From Gordius sp. MW1 (Eukaryota; Nematomorpha; Gordioida; Gordea; Gordiidae): a DNA stretch of 64,000 bases. Within the stretch, counting starts at the first letter, position 1. Each line of letters begins with the position of its first letter. Under the pieces are notes generated by a model that was not told the origin of the DNA, made no database searches, and saw only the letters and a program-made list of their open reading frames with translations. The stretch spans positions 8,892,501 through 8,956,500 of the forward strand of contig OZ038530.1 in NCBI GenBank assembly GCA_964036665.1. The letters run 5' to 3'. Made by a program: the position numbers and the translations under genes. This document shows positions 37,366 to 50,282 of the stretch, piece after piece.

Positions 37366-39615
37366 TATATAAGGTTTAGAACCTAATTAAAGCAACGATA
37401 ATAAATTGTTGGTGGGATGAAACACACATTTATGTAATAGATTTTTATGTTTTACGCGTGAAAAACAGCTTAAATCGGTGTACCAATTTTAAAAAAAATT
37501 GTTTTTGTTTTCATTGAATAAATACTATAATCCAGCTTTTAAATTTGTCAAATTCGTTTGTAATAATTTTGCAGCACATACGTCATATACCAAGACTTGC
37601 AAAGATACGGATATTTGGCAAATTTTAGTAATTAATTAACAATTAAGATTACTTTCGCAACTATCAAAGCTTATCAACATGACATGGTTAACTTCAAAAA
37701 CTTTACTATTAAGATTGGGCAACAAACCAATCTTGAATAATTATGGTGTTGACAATAAATATGGGCGATTAATGAACTTTATTAAAATTAAGTCCGTTAC
37801 TTTTTTAAATCATTTAATGAACTCAAATAATTTAAAATGATTATATCCACGTATTTATCGACGGATTATAAATCCAATGTTCAACAAAATCAAAAATCAA
37901 CCATATTCTAAAACTATTCAAATTTATTAATATATATTGATGTTTTAGTGCTTGTTATTTAAAGGTAATTTCCTAGATTTGTTTCTAACATTTAAAATAT
38001 GAATTTAGTCAGATCGTTTATAGAATTTGCAATATCATCCTTAGAAAATGATATTAAAGTCTCGAGTCGGGCATTCGCCTTCATTTAAACCATTGTGATA
38101 TATCGGAAGTGAGGTAAAAATTTATTTTAAAAAAGTTTAAAAATAAGCTTAGCATATGTCCCATTAAAAAGAACCTACAAACTAAAAACAAAAAAAAATG
38201 AATCAAGCATAGGTTACATTTATTAAAGTACAACATGTTTCGTCTTAGTTAATAAATCTCTTCAGGAGCATTGATAGAAATTAGTATGGGGAGGGTTTAA
38301 ACGTTTACTAATGATTTTGTTAAGGGCAAAATGATAATGTTTAAAATTTTACCCATAGTTTTTTTTCAAATCCACAAATATCTTAAAAAATTTTAGGGTG
38401 GGGAATAATTTGCCCTGACAAACCCTAGAATCTCTTAAATCCCATAACTTTCTGTCCTATAAAAGTAATTTTTAATTAATAAGACTTGATCTTGGTATTG
38501 GTTAGTAATCAACTTACCGACCCCCATAAGAATAAAGGATTGGGAAATATTGGGCGTATTATCATACTCTTTGTGTGTCATCTTTTAAAATAGTGAGATA
38601 ATTGTGTAATTGAGAAAATCTAATTGTTTAACATAAATTTACCAAAAATAACAATAGCTACTAGCTAAAGTCTTTTACCATTTGTAATCAATACTAACAT
38701 TGATTGTTGTGTATAAACTGATTTAAGACTATACAATTCATAACATTTGCAAGAAAAAGTTGAAATGCATTTGAACCATAGTATCCAAATTCTTAGCCTT
38801 ATTAAAAATGTTCATCGGAAATGGTTACTTTTTTGCTAAAAATGCATTCACAAGCAATACAAACCCTACATTATTTATAATGGTTTATAAAACTTTAATT
38901 TTGGCATATTTTAATAGTATCAGTGTTGTAAAAGGACCTGAATTTTCTTTTGTCGACCTTTAGTTCAACTAAGCCTAATGGACGATTTAACAAAAACAGG
39001 CCAAAATCCTCTCGTCTGCTTTTAGAATTTCGACAAAGCCTAGAGGTTGACATTTTGTTTAGTCGACTAAACAAAAACCAGGTCGTTTTACAACTAGTAT
39101 CAATATTACAAATTTATATTATTATTTCCAAGCTAACATAGACCTCATTCTTGTTTAGCGCGTCCCATCTCTATATATCACACAGATTTTAGATTATAAT
39201 TATCAAAATAAAATTAAAATGCTTCAAATTATAGAAGTAAACTTAGGGGCTGCCAAGATTTAAAATAGATGTTTCATTAATGATTAGGGGAGGTGCAAAA
39301 AATGTTTATTTGAAATTCCAATCAAACTTTTAATAAATTATAAGGAATTTTTAGATTGGCAGCTGTCAGTCCATGCCTCCCCCTAATTACGTCCATGGAA
39401 GCAATTTGTGACTATAATGGTAAATTTTAAGTTATAATTTCGTTGCAATAACTTAGTCAACATATATATAACTTTTATTAATGGAGACAAACCAAGTTAA
39501 CTCATACTTCTCTATGACTCTTTATTTAAGCAGGAGTTTATAACGCGGAATACATTTTAATAATAAAAATAGGAATAAAAAAAGGCTTTAATGTATAATA
39601 TGAGAATAAAAAGTT
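37366..39615. other. Intergenic region between the kinase start and the CDK10 end
   Basis: AT-rich; no coding exon recognised. 39242-39402 holds a diverged MITE-like element (left near CTTAGGGGCTGCC, right complement CATGGACGTAATTAGG) with an imperfect flanking GAAG repeat. Confidence 0.45.
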
Positions 39616-42600
39616 TCATCTTCTCCGATCTCTCAAGTGTGGAAAGGTTGGCATAAATTGTGGTTCGCAGGGATAAGGCGACTCGTAAAAGTAAGGATTG
39701 AATAAGGTATCTTTGGCTTTAGCTCTAAAATAAAAACCCAAAAACTTGGTCTTGTATAAATCGAAAAACCTCGCTTTTATCTTATACAATCCTAATTTTT
39801 TAAGGTTAAAGTCTTAATTAATTCAAAAGTGCCTGGAAACTTTTTTTGTCGTCCTTGATATGAGATGTAAGGGGATTTTAGAAAGATTTGCAAGCTTACA
39901 GATGTTAAAAATGATTAAGACTCAAAAATTCATTTAAAAAAACTAGGTTCATTAATCCGCGCTCAAAAATTAATATTTTGGTTAAAAAATAACTTCACTA
40001 AAAAACTAAGTGCACCTTTGTTTGGGATCAAACATGAAGAGGGAATTTAGCAGGGCGATACCATTGGGCGATAACCATTCAAATCTAAGTTTCATATTGT
40101 TATACCTATAAATAAATTTAATAAATATATTGTTGTTGAATAAATTACTGCACATTTTTGTTATCTTAAAACAACAATGATACTGAAACAATAATAAAAT
40201 TCAAAGAATATCCCTTGAAAAATGGCATAAATTTTGAGCTCATATTTACTTTTGTGTCTTGAGCTGAACATCTTTGATGAGTGGAAGTTCGTTAAATCCC
40301 GGCCATATCTTTTCGCTCGGGGTCCCCAACAAGTCGATAATCATATTTATTTGCTGGATCTCCGATTTGCCTGGCATGAGCGGTTTGTGTAATAGTAATT
40401 CACCCATAATACATCCTGCCGCCCTGATAAAATAAAGTCGAAATATATGATAAAGTTCTTCAGAATTTGCAATTTAGGTATTAAGTAATGCTATTTATTG
40501 TTCTCAAACTGATTAACGAAATTTTAATCATTCTATCATCACATTATTTATTTCCCCAAATACTTGGCTTGACCTGAATTAAATGCAGCCCCTTTTAACA
40601 TTGTTGTCTCGAAGAGGCTCACAGCCACATAAACGCATGGGTGCAGCCAAAGGGTGGCAGGGGGCGGCTGCCCCCCTTTAACCTCAAAAATCCTTAAAAA
40701 TTTAATATGATTATGACTAAAATTGCAAAAAATTATCATTATGCCCCTTCCTAAAATTATTAGTTCCCCCCTCTAAATCCAATCCCGGCTACGGCCATGA
40801 ATAAACGCGTTAGAAAACAATGGTTAAAACGGCGAAATCGGGTTAAAATCATAAAGTTAGATAAATATCCAATAGTATCGAGTTTTTAAGTGTAGTGTTA
40901 GTTTTTTTACTCAAGACTAGAGCCCTGCACGAGTGACCGAAACCCGACCCGGGGTCGGGTTCGGGTCGAAAAAAAGTGACTTCGCAAAGCTCCACTCAAG
41001 ACTAAATTAAATGCGAACAGTTATACAAATTTTCGCGTCTATTCCAGCCGGATATATAAAAATTGTTGATGTATATGGTTGGATAACAAAATTTATTTAA
41101 GGTCAAGTCAAGGTGGCTGTTATGTTCGCCTAGACAGTAAATTCACTTAACAGGAAACGAGGGGTTACTACTGTTTCGGACTTTAAATCTGAACGGGAAA
41201 GGTACTATGGGTGACGACTGTTTGACAACTACCAACTACACTTTAAATATTGCTTTATTGTTTCAACTATACACACATGTCGCTGAAAATATCATAAGTC
41301 TACGATCGGGGTATAACAGGCGTAATAAGAAAGGGAATACGGGGAATAATGATTGTACAACTATTTGGGATTTTTCAATTGCGACCGGGAATATATTTAA
41401 CAGTCAGTTTTTCTCGGGGGAGGGGAAAATCACTCTATCGAAACTTGTTCAAAAATCAACGCTCTGCTTCGTATCCCTTTTGCTGGGGCTTATATAGGTT
41501 TTATATTCCCTTGGCCTAGATCTTTTATCCTTGAAACTTCTTTGCTTTTCTAACCCTTTTTCCATGCCAACTTTTGATGAATGGCCCTTCACTTCCCTTG
41601 CCTTTCCACGGCCTCTGGAATCCTTATCTGACAGTTCTAGGTTTCCCTTACCTTTCTTGTGCCAATTCAATATTTATTACCCGGTTATGTCGCATTCTTG
41701 CTTCTTTCTGCTACCTCTTTCAGGCCAAGTTTTAATTTATAGCTGTATCCTTGCACTACTTAACTACCCGCCCAAATTTCATGACCTTCCTTCTCCTTTA
41801 GCTTAGCTTTCCCCTCATCACGTGTCATCCCCATCACGTGTGGTAACCAAATATGGAATTCTCATGGATATGACACCTCCCTTTTTTCGGGCATTAAGTT
41901 TCGGGGGGGGGGGGTCTTTTGGTTGCGTGTTCACGATGGCTGAAACAAGTGGTCGCAGGTGGGTGAAACAGATGGTTGGTTCAGGTGGGTGGAACCAGTG
42001 GTTGTCGCAGGTGGGTGGAACAAGTGGTTGCCTTTGAATGGTTGGGATTCTCCAATTTTGATCGTTCGCTTCCTAGTTCTTGTTTAAGTTTTCCAGTTTC
42101 TATTTTGCTCCTTTTGATTGTCCTTGTGATACGTCACCTATTATTAAATATAAATGCTGCCCGATCCCTACTACAGGATCAGTAGCCATGTCACCCTTCT
42201 AATTTTAAACACTTTCAAGTCATAAACCCTTTTATTTCCAAGACTCTTTATTATCATCCAAGAATAACACATCACTCGGTGATTAAATTATATACATAAC
42301 CGAACACACAATTAATAATTATATCAATACCACGTCACACGAAAAATCTATTATATAAATAACAGTTTACACGGAAAACAGATTATATACATAGACGGGC
42401 AATTGTCTCGTCGTTTTTTACTCCTTCATTTCTTCTAGTTTGAAATTTTTCAACCTCTCTTCAATTTCCTCCCAAATGTTAGTTGGGGGTTTAGATTTCG
42501 TCTGGGTTTCTCCCTCTGTCTGGGTCCCTATACTCTTAAAATTGTCCTCCCTTTTCGCTTTCTCCACCTTTTCTCTAGTCCATCTCCTTTTTATCCCTCT

Positions 42601-45600
42601 ATTTGTACATTTTCTCCCCCTGCTCCTCCAGGGGCATGTTTGCCACCGATGAGTCCCTCGCTCATCACATATGTAACAGATAATACCCTCCACCTGTACT
42701 TCTGCCCAGTACCGACATTGCCATGTTCTATGGCTACTATATTCCCAACACACTTTGCAATGCACCTATAATAAAATCATTTCATTTCTTACTCAGGATC
42801 GCGAGTTATAACATGTTTATACTTAAATTACACTCTTTATTTACACACATCTATATAAACGAGGGGTTACTACTGTTTCGGACTTTAAATCTGAACGGGA
42901 AAGGTACTATGGGTGACGACTGTTTGACAACTACCAACTACACTTTAAATATTGCTTTATTGTTTCAACTATACACACATGTCGCTGAAAATATCATAAG
43001 TCTACGATCGGGGTATAACAGGCGTAATAAGAAAGGGAATACGGGGAATAATGATTGTACAACTATTTGGGATTTTTCAATTGCGACCGGGAATATATTT
43101 AACAGTCAGTTTTTCTCGGGGGAGGGGAAAATCACTCTATCGAAACTTGTTCAAAAATCAACGCTCTGCTTCGTATCCCTTTTGCTGGGGCTTATATAGG
43201 TTTTATATTCCCTTGGCCTAGATCTTTTATCCTTGAAACTTCTTTGCTTTTCTAACCCTTTTTCCATGCCAACTTTTGATGAATGGCCCTTCACTTCCCT
43301 TGCCTTTCCACGGCCTCTGGAATCCTTATCTGACAGTTCTAGGTTTCCCTTACCTTTCTTGTGCCAATTCAATATTTATTACCCGGTTATGTCGCATTCT
43401 TGCTTCTTTCTGCTACCTCTTTCAGGCCAAGTTTTAATTTATAGCTGTATCCTTGCACTACTTAACTACCCGCCCAAATTTCATGACCTTCCTTCTCCTT
43501 TAGCTTAGCTTTCCCCTCATCACGTGTCATCCCCATCACGTGTGGTAACCAAATATGGAATTCTCATGGATATGACAGTGGCAAAATATGATTTTCCAAC
43601 ATCAGTTATGACACAACAAAGTAGATTTTATGAGAATTTTTTATTATTTTTTAAAATAGTTTAAGTGTACCACATATCGATGGCTGTAGTTTGTTCTAGG
43701 CTACCAAACAAAAGTTCGGGAGCCCGATACCACAAGGTTACGACGTTGGGCGTTAGCGGTTTATGCGAAGGTACCCCAAATTTTCGTGCCAACCCAAAAT
43801 CCGCTATAAATTTTGTCAAGCAGCTTTAGCTATTAGTATATAATTATGACAATAACGAAATCGATAACATTTCAAAAAATAGCAAATTTTAAAAATCTCT
43901 CCTACATTACCGAGAATAAACGAATTAAAATAAATTTAATTATCGTTTACCGATTTTGACGCAGCCTTGGTCGTTCATGAGCAAGTTGGACACTTTCAGG
44001 TCTCGGTGCAGGACGAATTGGGAGTGAAGGAATTTGAGGCCGTTAAATACTTGGAGCATAATGCATTTGACCTGAAACGTAGCATAAAAAGTTAGATAAC
44101 AATATTACAACATGTCGTTTTTCTCTCATAAAATCTGACAAAAATCGAAAAGTTTTCCACGTTAAAAAAGACTGTGCCCCAGCTAACAATTTAAAATTTG
44201 TCCGTCCATTCCTACGAAGACACCATTTAAACGCAATAAAACAGCGTGCATCTAAACGTGGTGTTCAGATTTATTATCCGATATCTATTGATTTTCGCGC
44301 GCCAGTTTAGGGAAAAGCTAAATTTATCGTGAAATGTGATAACAACCCAACTCACCCATAAAATACAACCAAAACGCTAATTTTAGAGGGAAGCGAACAA
44401 CTAATTATAGCGACGCCCTAAGTGACTCACAGCATTGTGTAGCAGTATGACTCTAAATTTAGGGCTTCACACACACCCCCTTTAGCTAGCTATACCGGAG
44501 GTATTCTATATCGCTTAAAGCGACATCCTGGAAAACTGACATGACTACTTGAAAAGTAAATGCAAAACCGATTAAAAATAGGCGGCCTCTAACTTGATCT
44601 GACTTAGATTATTGTAAACATGCAAAATTTATATTCTCCAACAATTAAGCTTATTCGCGCCCTATATAAACATAAAAATTAAAAAAAAATTGTTTTCACA
44701 ATAATCTAAATTTTCAAGATTTTAAACTAAATTTACTAAACGCGATTTAAGTATCGGAATCGATTGGATGAAAGAGCTGAAGAAATACGCAACAAAAACG
44801 AAAGAAGGGAGGAGAAGTGAAGTAGTAGTTATATGAGAATTTGAAGGCTAAAATCTTGGTGCGCGCCTACCATGTGATGATTAACAAAATGGAAAAATTT
44901 ATATACGTATGATGATAATCTACATGCTACAGTCAATTCAAAATCTAAAATTACTGGGAGGGGGGGGGGGGGGGTAATCTAGACCTCTCCTCCCCCCCCC
45001 CATGCCGCCTCTCCTCTTAACTTAAGCCGGATTATGTATTTTGTGAATGAATTGGGGCGGTGGAAAGGAAAGATATAAAAGGGGGGGGGGGGTTGACATT
45101 GAAATTAGGTCTAACTCCGCGCGCACATACAAACTTTGATCTCTAACTCATAAACGGGGCCCGCATCCGAACCATTAAGTAGAAGAAGGGTTTGGGGGGG
45201 GGAATTAAAGTAGAAAAATTAGATTTTTTCATTTTTTATTGCGGTGAGCAAGTTTGTTTTGGCATAGACCGGGGGTTAATCCCGGTTCCCGTGCCCCCCC
45301 CCCTGCCCCCGTCTTTGATGTGCGCGTGTCAACTTTAATGAGAGGGGAAGAGTTGGAAAAAATAACGCGACTAATACACTAATTATTATTCTCACTTGAG
45401 CTTCGGTGAATGGCTTTTGCATGTTGTCCAGCAAGCTGGCGAGATCCTGTTCGCAATACTCCATCACCAAGTAGATGCTATGTGTTGTCGTAAGGGTGGA
45501 ATTATTATTAAATTAGTGCGCACTTACAATTGGGGGATTGTTGGTATTTGTGTTTCGATAATTTAAAGATATACCTTCAAAATCATATTGTTAAGCCGAA

Positions 45601-46207
45601 TATTCGCTTTTATTCGAGTCTAAAACCGGTTAAAACTTGAAAACAATCGATGAAATAAGCTAGATTATAAACTTACACATTTTAAAAAATAAAACATAAA
45701 CATAAGAAATCCGACCCAGAGTAGCAAAATAATATTTTGAAATTCTTATCACTTTTGCTAAATATAACCTAACAAAGATTCAAAACCCATTGCAAAATTA
45801 TGATTTTTAATAAAATTTATCCAAATCACAACGACAAACTTGGTTACATAAAAAGACTTATCTAAACTTTTTCCCACGGCCACGTCCAAAAGGTTGATTA
45901 TATTATCGTGTCGTTTTCCCGGTGCACCGATCTTGCAGGCAGTGGAGCCAGGGTAAGATCGATCGGATAATTGAAAAAGGACGCTAATTTCTCGCAACGA
46001 ACTTAGGGATAATTCAACGTAAGGCGGTTGTTGAGCTTTGTTTCCTCCCCCGCCCGAACCCGTCTTAAGTTTGCGCATCTTTTTCAGCGCCACAACCTTA
46101 CCCTGATTCTTCAGGTCTCTCGCCTTAAAAACGACCCCGTACGTCCCTTCGCCAAGTTTGTGCAACTTTTCAAATTCCTCTATTGACCGGCAAAGGTCTC
46201 CAGAATT
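39616..46207 (-). CDS. CDK10: Cyclin-dependent kinase 10 (start exon not found)
   Basis: Exons on the minus strand: 46207-45858, 45477-45396, 44071-43951, 43803-43671, 40423-40250, 40105-40016 and 39724-39616. Phases agree throughout. It is a Ser/Thr kinase that pairs with cyclin M. Features in order are [23 protein letters not shown] and a SLSSLRE helix (human CDK10 has PISSLRE). Then come [56 protein letters not shown] and the CDK10-type ending [12 protein letters not shown]. Compared with the human protein, exon 46207-45858 adds a Gly-rich loop (GSGGGG) before helix C and ~20 residues after it. The first listed exon begins at an AG acceptor, so a 5' exon with the Met lies further upstream. 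The donor at 45858 is GTCTTT, weak but required for frame. Intron 43670-40424 carries an LTR element. Confidence 0.92.
40636..40799. mobile_element. hAT-like MITE in a CDK10 intron
   Basis: 164 bp, termini CATGGGTGCAGCCAAAG and CCCGGCTACGGCCATG, flanked by CATAAACG/AATAAACG. A diverged member of the same family. Confidence 0.8.
40920..40993. mobile_element. 74-bp GC-rich remnant with 11-bp flanking repeats
   Basis: Starts GAGCCCTGCACGAG and has the palindromic CCCGACCCGGGGTCGGG at its centre. ACTCAAGACTA stands on both sides (40909-40919, 40994-41004). It is probably a remnant of a hAT-type element of the AGCCCTGCAC family. Confidence 0.5.
41118..43577 (-). mobile_element. Young non-autonomous LTR retrotransposon in a CDK10 intron
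   Basis: TG...CA element with a perfect 5-bp duplication GTGGC (41113-41117 and 43578-43582). LTRs are 41118-41875 (3' LTR) and 42857-43577 (5' LTR); offset 1702, no difference noticed over ~720 bp. The orientation is minus. A purine tract (41876-41887 complement, AAAAAAGGGAGG) adjoins the 3' LTR, and a zinc-knuckle-like frame is on that strand. The 5' LTR lacks the last ~37 bp of the other copy. The interior is only ~1 kb with no pol. It ends 93 bp from the CDK10 exon at 43671. Confidence 0.88.
42418..42765 (-). CDS. Gag-like Cys-rich protein of the non-autonomous LTR element
   Basis: 115 aa. The N-terminal half has Cys/His pairs spaced like tandem zinc knuckles ([15 protein letters not shown] and [15 protein letters not shown], both C-x2-C-x4to6-H-x4-C). 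A highly basic stretch ([11 protein letters not shown]) and a Lys/Glu-rich tail follow. This is typical of a nucleocapsid segment. The capsid part is not in this frame. Whether it starts at 42765 or is joined to an upstream piece is unknown. Confidence 0.6.
   Translation of the reverse strand: MHCKVCWEYSSHRTWQCRYWAEVQVEGIICYICDERGTHRWQTCPWRSRGRKCTNRGIKRRWTREKVEKAKREDNFKSIGTQTEGETQTKSKPPTNIWEEIEERLKNFKLEEMKE
44072..45395. other. CDK10 intron with long G/C homopolymer runs
   Basis: No coding exon. G runs of 12-16 at 44950-44973 and 45081-45092, and C runs at 44991-45001 and 45295-45303, stand out against AT-rich surroundings. They may form G-quadruplexes or reflect polymerase slippage. Confidence 0.5.
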
Positions 46208-46571
46208 CTACGTTACACGAAAAAGTTAAGATTCCATATGGTGGAATCAAGATAAGTTTGGTAATGTTTAGGTAGGGTCATAATAATACAAAGCATTCTA
46301 TGTGTATATTATAAATATATATAGTAGTTATTAAAGCTTTTTGAAAAACATGTCAATAAATCACAATGCAAAGTTATTTTATGGTTTGATTTTTACGAAC
46401 AAAACATTTGATTTATTAAATTTTAACGAGATAAATTAGGTTATTCATTCACTCTTCTGATCAAAAGCTATAAAATTAATTACATAGATGGCAATATAAA
46501 ATTTGAATTTAGGGCTTGGGTCAGAGAAGTTAAAATAAAACCCCAGTATCCCTTATAATATAAGTTGCTTA

Positions 46572-46734
46572 CATGGGCGTAGCCAGGATTGGATTTAGAG
46601 GGGAGCAATAATGATTTAGGCAGGGTAGAATGATAAGCTTTTGAAATTTTAGCCATAATTATATTAAATTAAAAAATTTTGGATTTAGAGGGGGAGCAGC
46701 AGCCCCTTCATGCCACCCCCTGGCTACGCCCATG
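46572..46734. mobile_element. hAT-like MITE
   Basis: 163 bp, termini CATGGGCGTAGCCAGG and CTGGCTACGCCCATG. Flanking 8-mers GTTGCTTA and GTTGCTAA. Confidence 0.88.
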
Positions 46735-48050
46735 GTTGCTAACGCTTAAAATTTAAATAAAAGAGTCATCATTTTAAAAGTTGTAGGTCGCCACGAACCT
46801 AGTCAATGGCAGGTACTATACCCAACCCCCAAAAATCTATTAAGGGCCTTTAAATAAAAAAACATCATTTTGGTCATTACTAAATTATTATCAAAGGGGG
46901 GGCAGATCCTTTAAATCCAAAAATATATTAGAATTATGGTTAAAATTTAATAAAATGGACATTTTGCCCCCCCCCTACCCCTCTAATTCCAATGCTGCCT
47001 ACGCCCGTGCCCCCCCCCCTCCATTAAATCATCTACAAACCATAATTAGATTATATGCTTCTAATAAAGGGGGGGGGGAGAGGACCTAGATGCAAAGCGT
47101 TGTTTTAGAGGTCATTACTAAACTAAGGTCAAGCAAAGGAACACCACTGAGGGACACGCGCGCTTTCTCACCAAGTGCTGCTAACTCAACAACCTTCCCA
47201 GCCATGCGTGTAACTGACTGACTGCGCTGCTATTGCACTTCTTCTCCATTGACACTACCAATAACTACACTACAATAACTTAAAAGCGCGCGCGCACTGC
47301 TTAATTGACCATGAAATTGTTATTAGTGAGTGAGTGGTAATAAAAGATATATTTACTTTTCATCTAACTGTCCCGATATATTGATCATCACCACACTTTT
47401 CAAAGTCTTTTAATAACGTCTATCGACATGCATGGGCACATCTAGGTTTAGAATTAGGGGGGGGGGGGAAATTTTAAAAGTTCAATTAGGGGGGGGGGGG
47501 CAGGGGGGAAAACATTTTTTTTTTAATTTTTAAGAGTTTTCGTATCGAATTTTTTTTGTCATTTACGCCCCAGCATTGAAATTAGAGGGGGCAATATTGA
47601 TTTATGGAGGGGCAAATTTTTTTTTTGAAATTTTAGCTATAATCTTAATAAATTTCAGCAAATTTTTGGATTTATAGGGGAGCAGTCCCCTCTCTGGCTA
47701 CGCCCATGTCTATAGAGATAAATTTGTAACTAAAATACAAAAACCGATTACTCTTTTTCAAGAGTCTCTGCATAGTCATATAAAGATGTTTTTTACAAAC
47801 CAGAAGCCATTTTTTTAATTTTAATAAGAATTCAAATATAAAATAAACTCAAGGTTAATCCCTTAAATTACCAATTTTAAATCGAGAGTTTTTCCTAGCA
47901 GCTTCTTAGTGTAAATAATATAGTTAGATTTCGTTTCTTTATCGTTTTTATTTGGAAAATGGGGAAAAATTTATGACAAATCATACTTTGAAGATTTGTT
48001 TATAAACCCGACCTCTGAATGTAAACTCAGAATAATTTTTACATCTATCA

Positions 48051-48225
48051 CATGGGCGTAGCCAGAATCGGGATTTTGGGATTAAAGGGGGGCAATAATG
48101 ATTAGGGAGGAGCAAAATGATTTTTTTTGAAATTTTCGCCATAATTTTAATACATTTCAAAAAAAATTGGATTTAGATGGGGGCAGCCGCCCCTCCCTGC
48201 CCCCCCCCCCCCGGCTACGCCCATG
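48051..48225. mobile_element. hAT-like MITE
   Basis: 175 bp, CATGGGCGTAGCCAG at the left and GGCTACGCCCATG at the right. Flanking 8-mers ATCTATCA and ATATATCA. It contains a long C run. Confidence 0.85.
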
Positions 48226-50282
48226 ATATATCAAACGCTTTGTTCAAAAACATATTATTTGGAAGAGAAAAATGAGACTTTTCAACATTAAATGTAATGT
48301 GTGGTAAGTTGCTTTGGGGGCCGACGATCACAAGTGTTCAATTTGAATAAAATTTTAAGATGTTGAAGTTCAAACTTTTAAAACTATCAAATTATTTTTA
48401 ATAAACTAATTTAGCTTAGTGCGTCCTCACACATTAAGGTTGGATAAAAGGGGTCAAAAAGTGTAGTCATAATTTTAGAAATAATGTTTCCAAAATAATC
48501 TTACCCAAAATGGATGGAAAAAACATTTATTTTTCATCATTGATTACAAATATTTATTTTGGCATTTATAATATGCATACACCATTTTAATTTATTACCT
48601 CTCAATTCTGTTGTATTAATTTATTTGATATAAGGATTCTCTGATTATTTCAAAACTCAACTTGCTTAATAAAAATTTCATTTATAACTGTTAAGTTAAC
48701 AAAAGTTATATACAAACTTTTGTATATTACAAGTGAAAACTTTTGTATATTACAAGTGAAAAATAATGATCATTCTAATATATCGCGTAAAGGCAATGGG
48801 GACTACTGAAATCTATATCGAAATTAGTACACAGATGTTAATGCGGGATCAAAAGGGGTATCCGACCTAAATAAGATACGAACTTGCAATTAAAGTATCT
48901 AGATAGAAGGGGGGAGGGGGTATGAGATACGCAAGTTTACAACTCTTGTGAATATAAGTACGGAGAGGGGGTGATCGATTATCAACGCGTGTGTATTGTA
49001 TAGCAGCGCAGTAGGGGGTGGGGGGATTTGTATAGGAAGTTAGTATATGATAATTTCTATAGGAGGAGATGTTTGTATATGATAATTTCTATAGGGGGAG
49101 ATGTTTGTATATGATAATTTCTATAGGGGAGGACACAACACCTTCCCCTTTACAAAGAAAAATATCTGTTGTAGTCTGGAAAGTGATTTTGTTTAATACT
49201 GGACGTTGAAAAGTGGTATGGTTTGATACTGGATGTGTGATGGTTGACAGATTATATGTGACCATCCCTTGGTTTAGATTGAGAGGAACGTTTTCACTAG
49301 GCAACGCATAGATAAGATACTAATAGATCTGTGGGCTAAAGTTTTGATTTCTAGATGTTTTACTATAAGGCTGAGGCATAGTTTATGTTGAGATTTTTTT
49401 TGTATATTTTTCTGACTTCGTGTCTGAATTTTATAGATTTAATGTTTTCTTCAAATCATTGGGATTGGTTTATAAATATTTTAATAATGTATATGGTTTT
49501 GAAGAATAGGGCCAGGGGTAGAGATATATGTAGACAAATAATTGCTATAATGAAATTAAAGGGTTTTTATCAACTAGGTTTTTGTTTTGGGGTTACAATA
49601 TTCAAATATATACTTATAGCAAAAATATGATCTGCCGAAAATGTTAGACAACTAAACACTATTCAGGATTTTCTGATTTTGGGAATTGGATATTTTTTAT
49701 GTTTTTGTGTATTATCTTCTTGCGATTGTTGATTTAAATTTGTTTATTCAATCAGAGCAGCCTGGTGTGCTAGCTGTAAAGGTGAGGTGGAAAATTTCAG
49801 TTTGGAAGGTTTTGAGAGGAAGGATGTGCCAAAGTGGGGTTTGGGGACGTTAGTTCTAAGGATTACATCGATCTGTGATACATATGCAAGGATAGGTCGT
49901 TCTTGGCAACGAGGTTTCTTGATTCGAGCTGACTTCAAAAATAATAGGGGGGGGGGGGGGGTCTTTTTTTTTTTATTGGTAGAATTTTTTCATATGTTCG
50001 GAGGTGAAGAGCCAAGATATTGTCATTGTTTCCTTTTCATCGCCAAAATTCATATTGTATTCGTTGTCATAATGTGAGGTATTGAACGATCTGATTTACA
50101 ATTTAGTAATGGCTTGGCAATCTTGGTTGAGGAGCGCACTCGCAATCGTCACGTGATTTGAATTTTGTCAAGTTTTTTCGAAAAGGTAGGAGTTTCGATG
50201 TACCAAATACAAAGTTAAAATAATAATTAAAATAGTACCCATACAATCTCAATTGTTCGTGTGCCTTTAACATACATACGTA

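Larger units (their letters stand above)
46208..48712. other. Region upstream of the known CDK10 exons with several MITEs
   Basis: The missing CDK10 start exon should lie here but could not be recognised. The region holds MITEs at 46572-46734 and 48051-48225 and diverged or nested members at about 46830-47010 and 47435-47710. Poly-G/C runs flank several. Confidence 0.5.

Noticed and set aside
41207-41806. Open frames repeated at 41207/42909 and 41531/43233
   Set aside because: They lie in the two LTRs and repeat only because the LTRs are duplicated; no protein family recognised.
49385-49630. 81-residue hydrophobic frame on the plus strand within the gypsy element
   Set aside because: Antisense to the element, no homology recognised, AT-rich composition easily gives hydrophobic residues.
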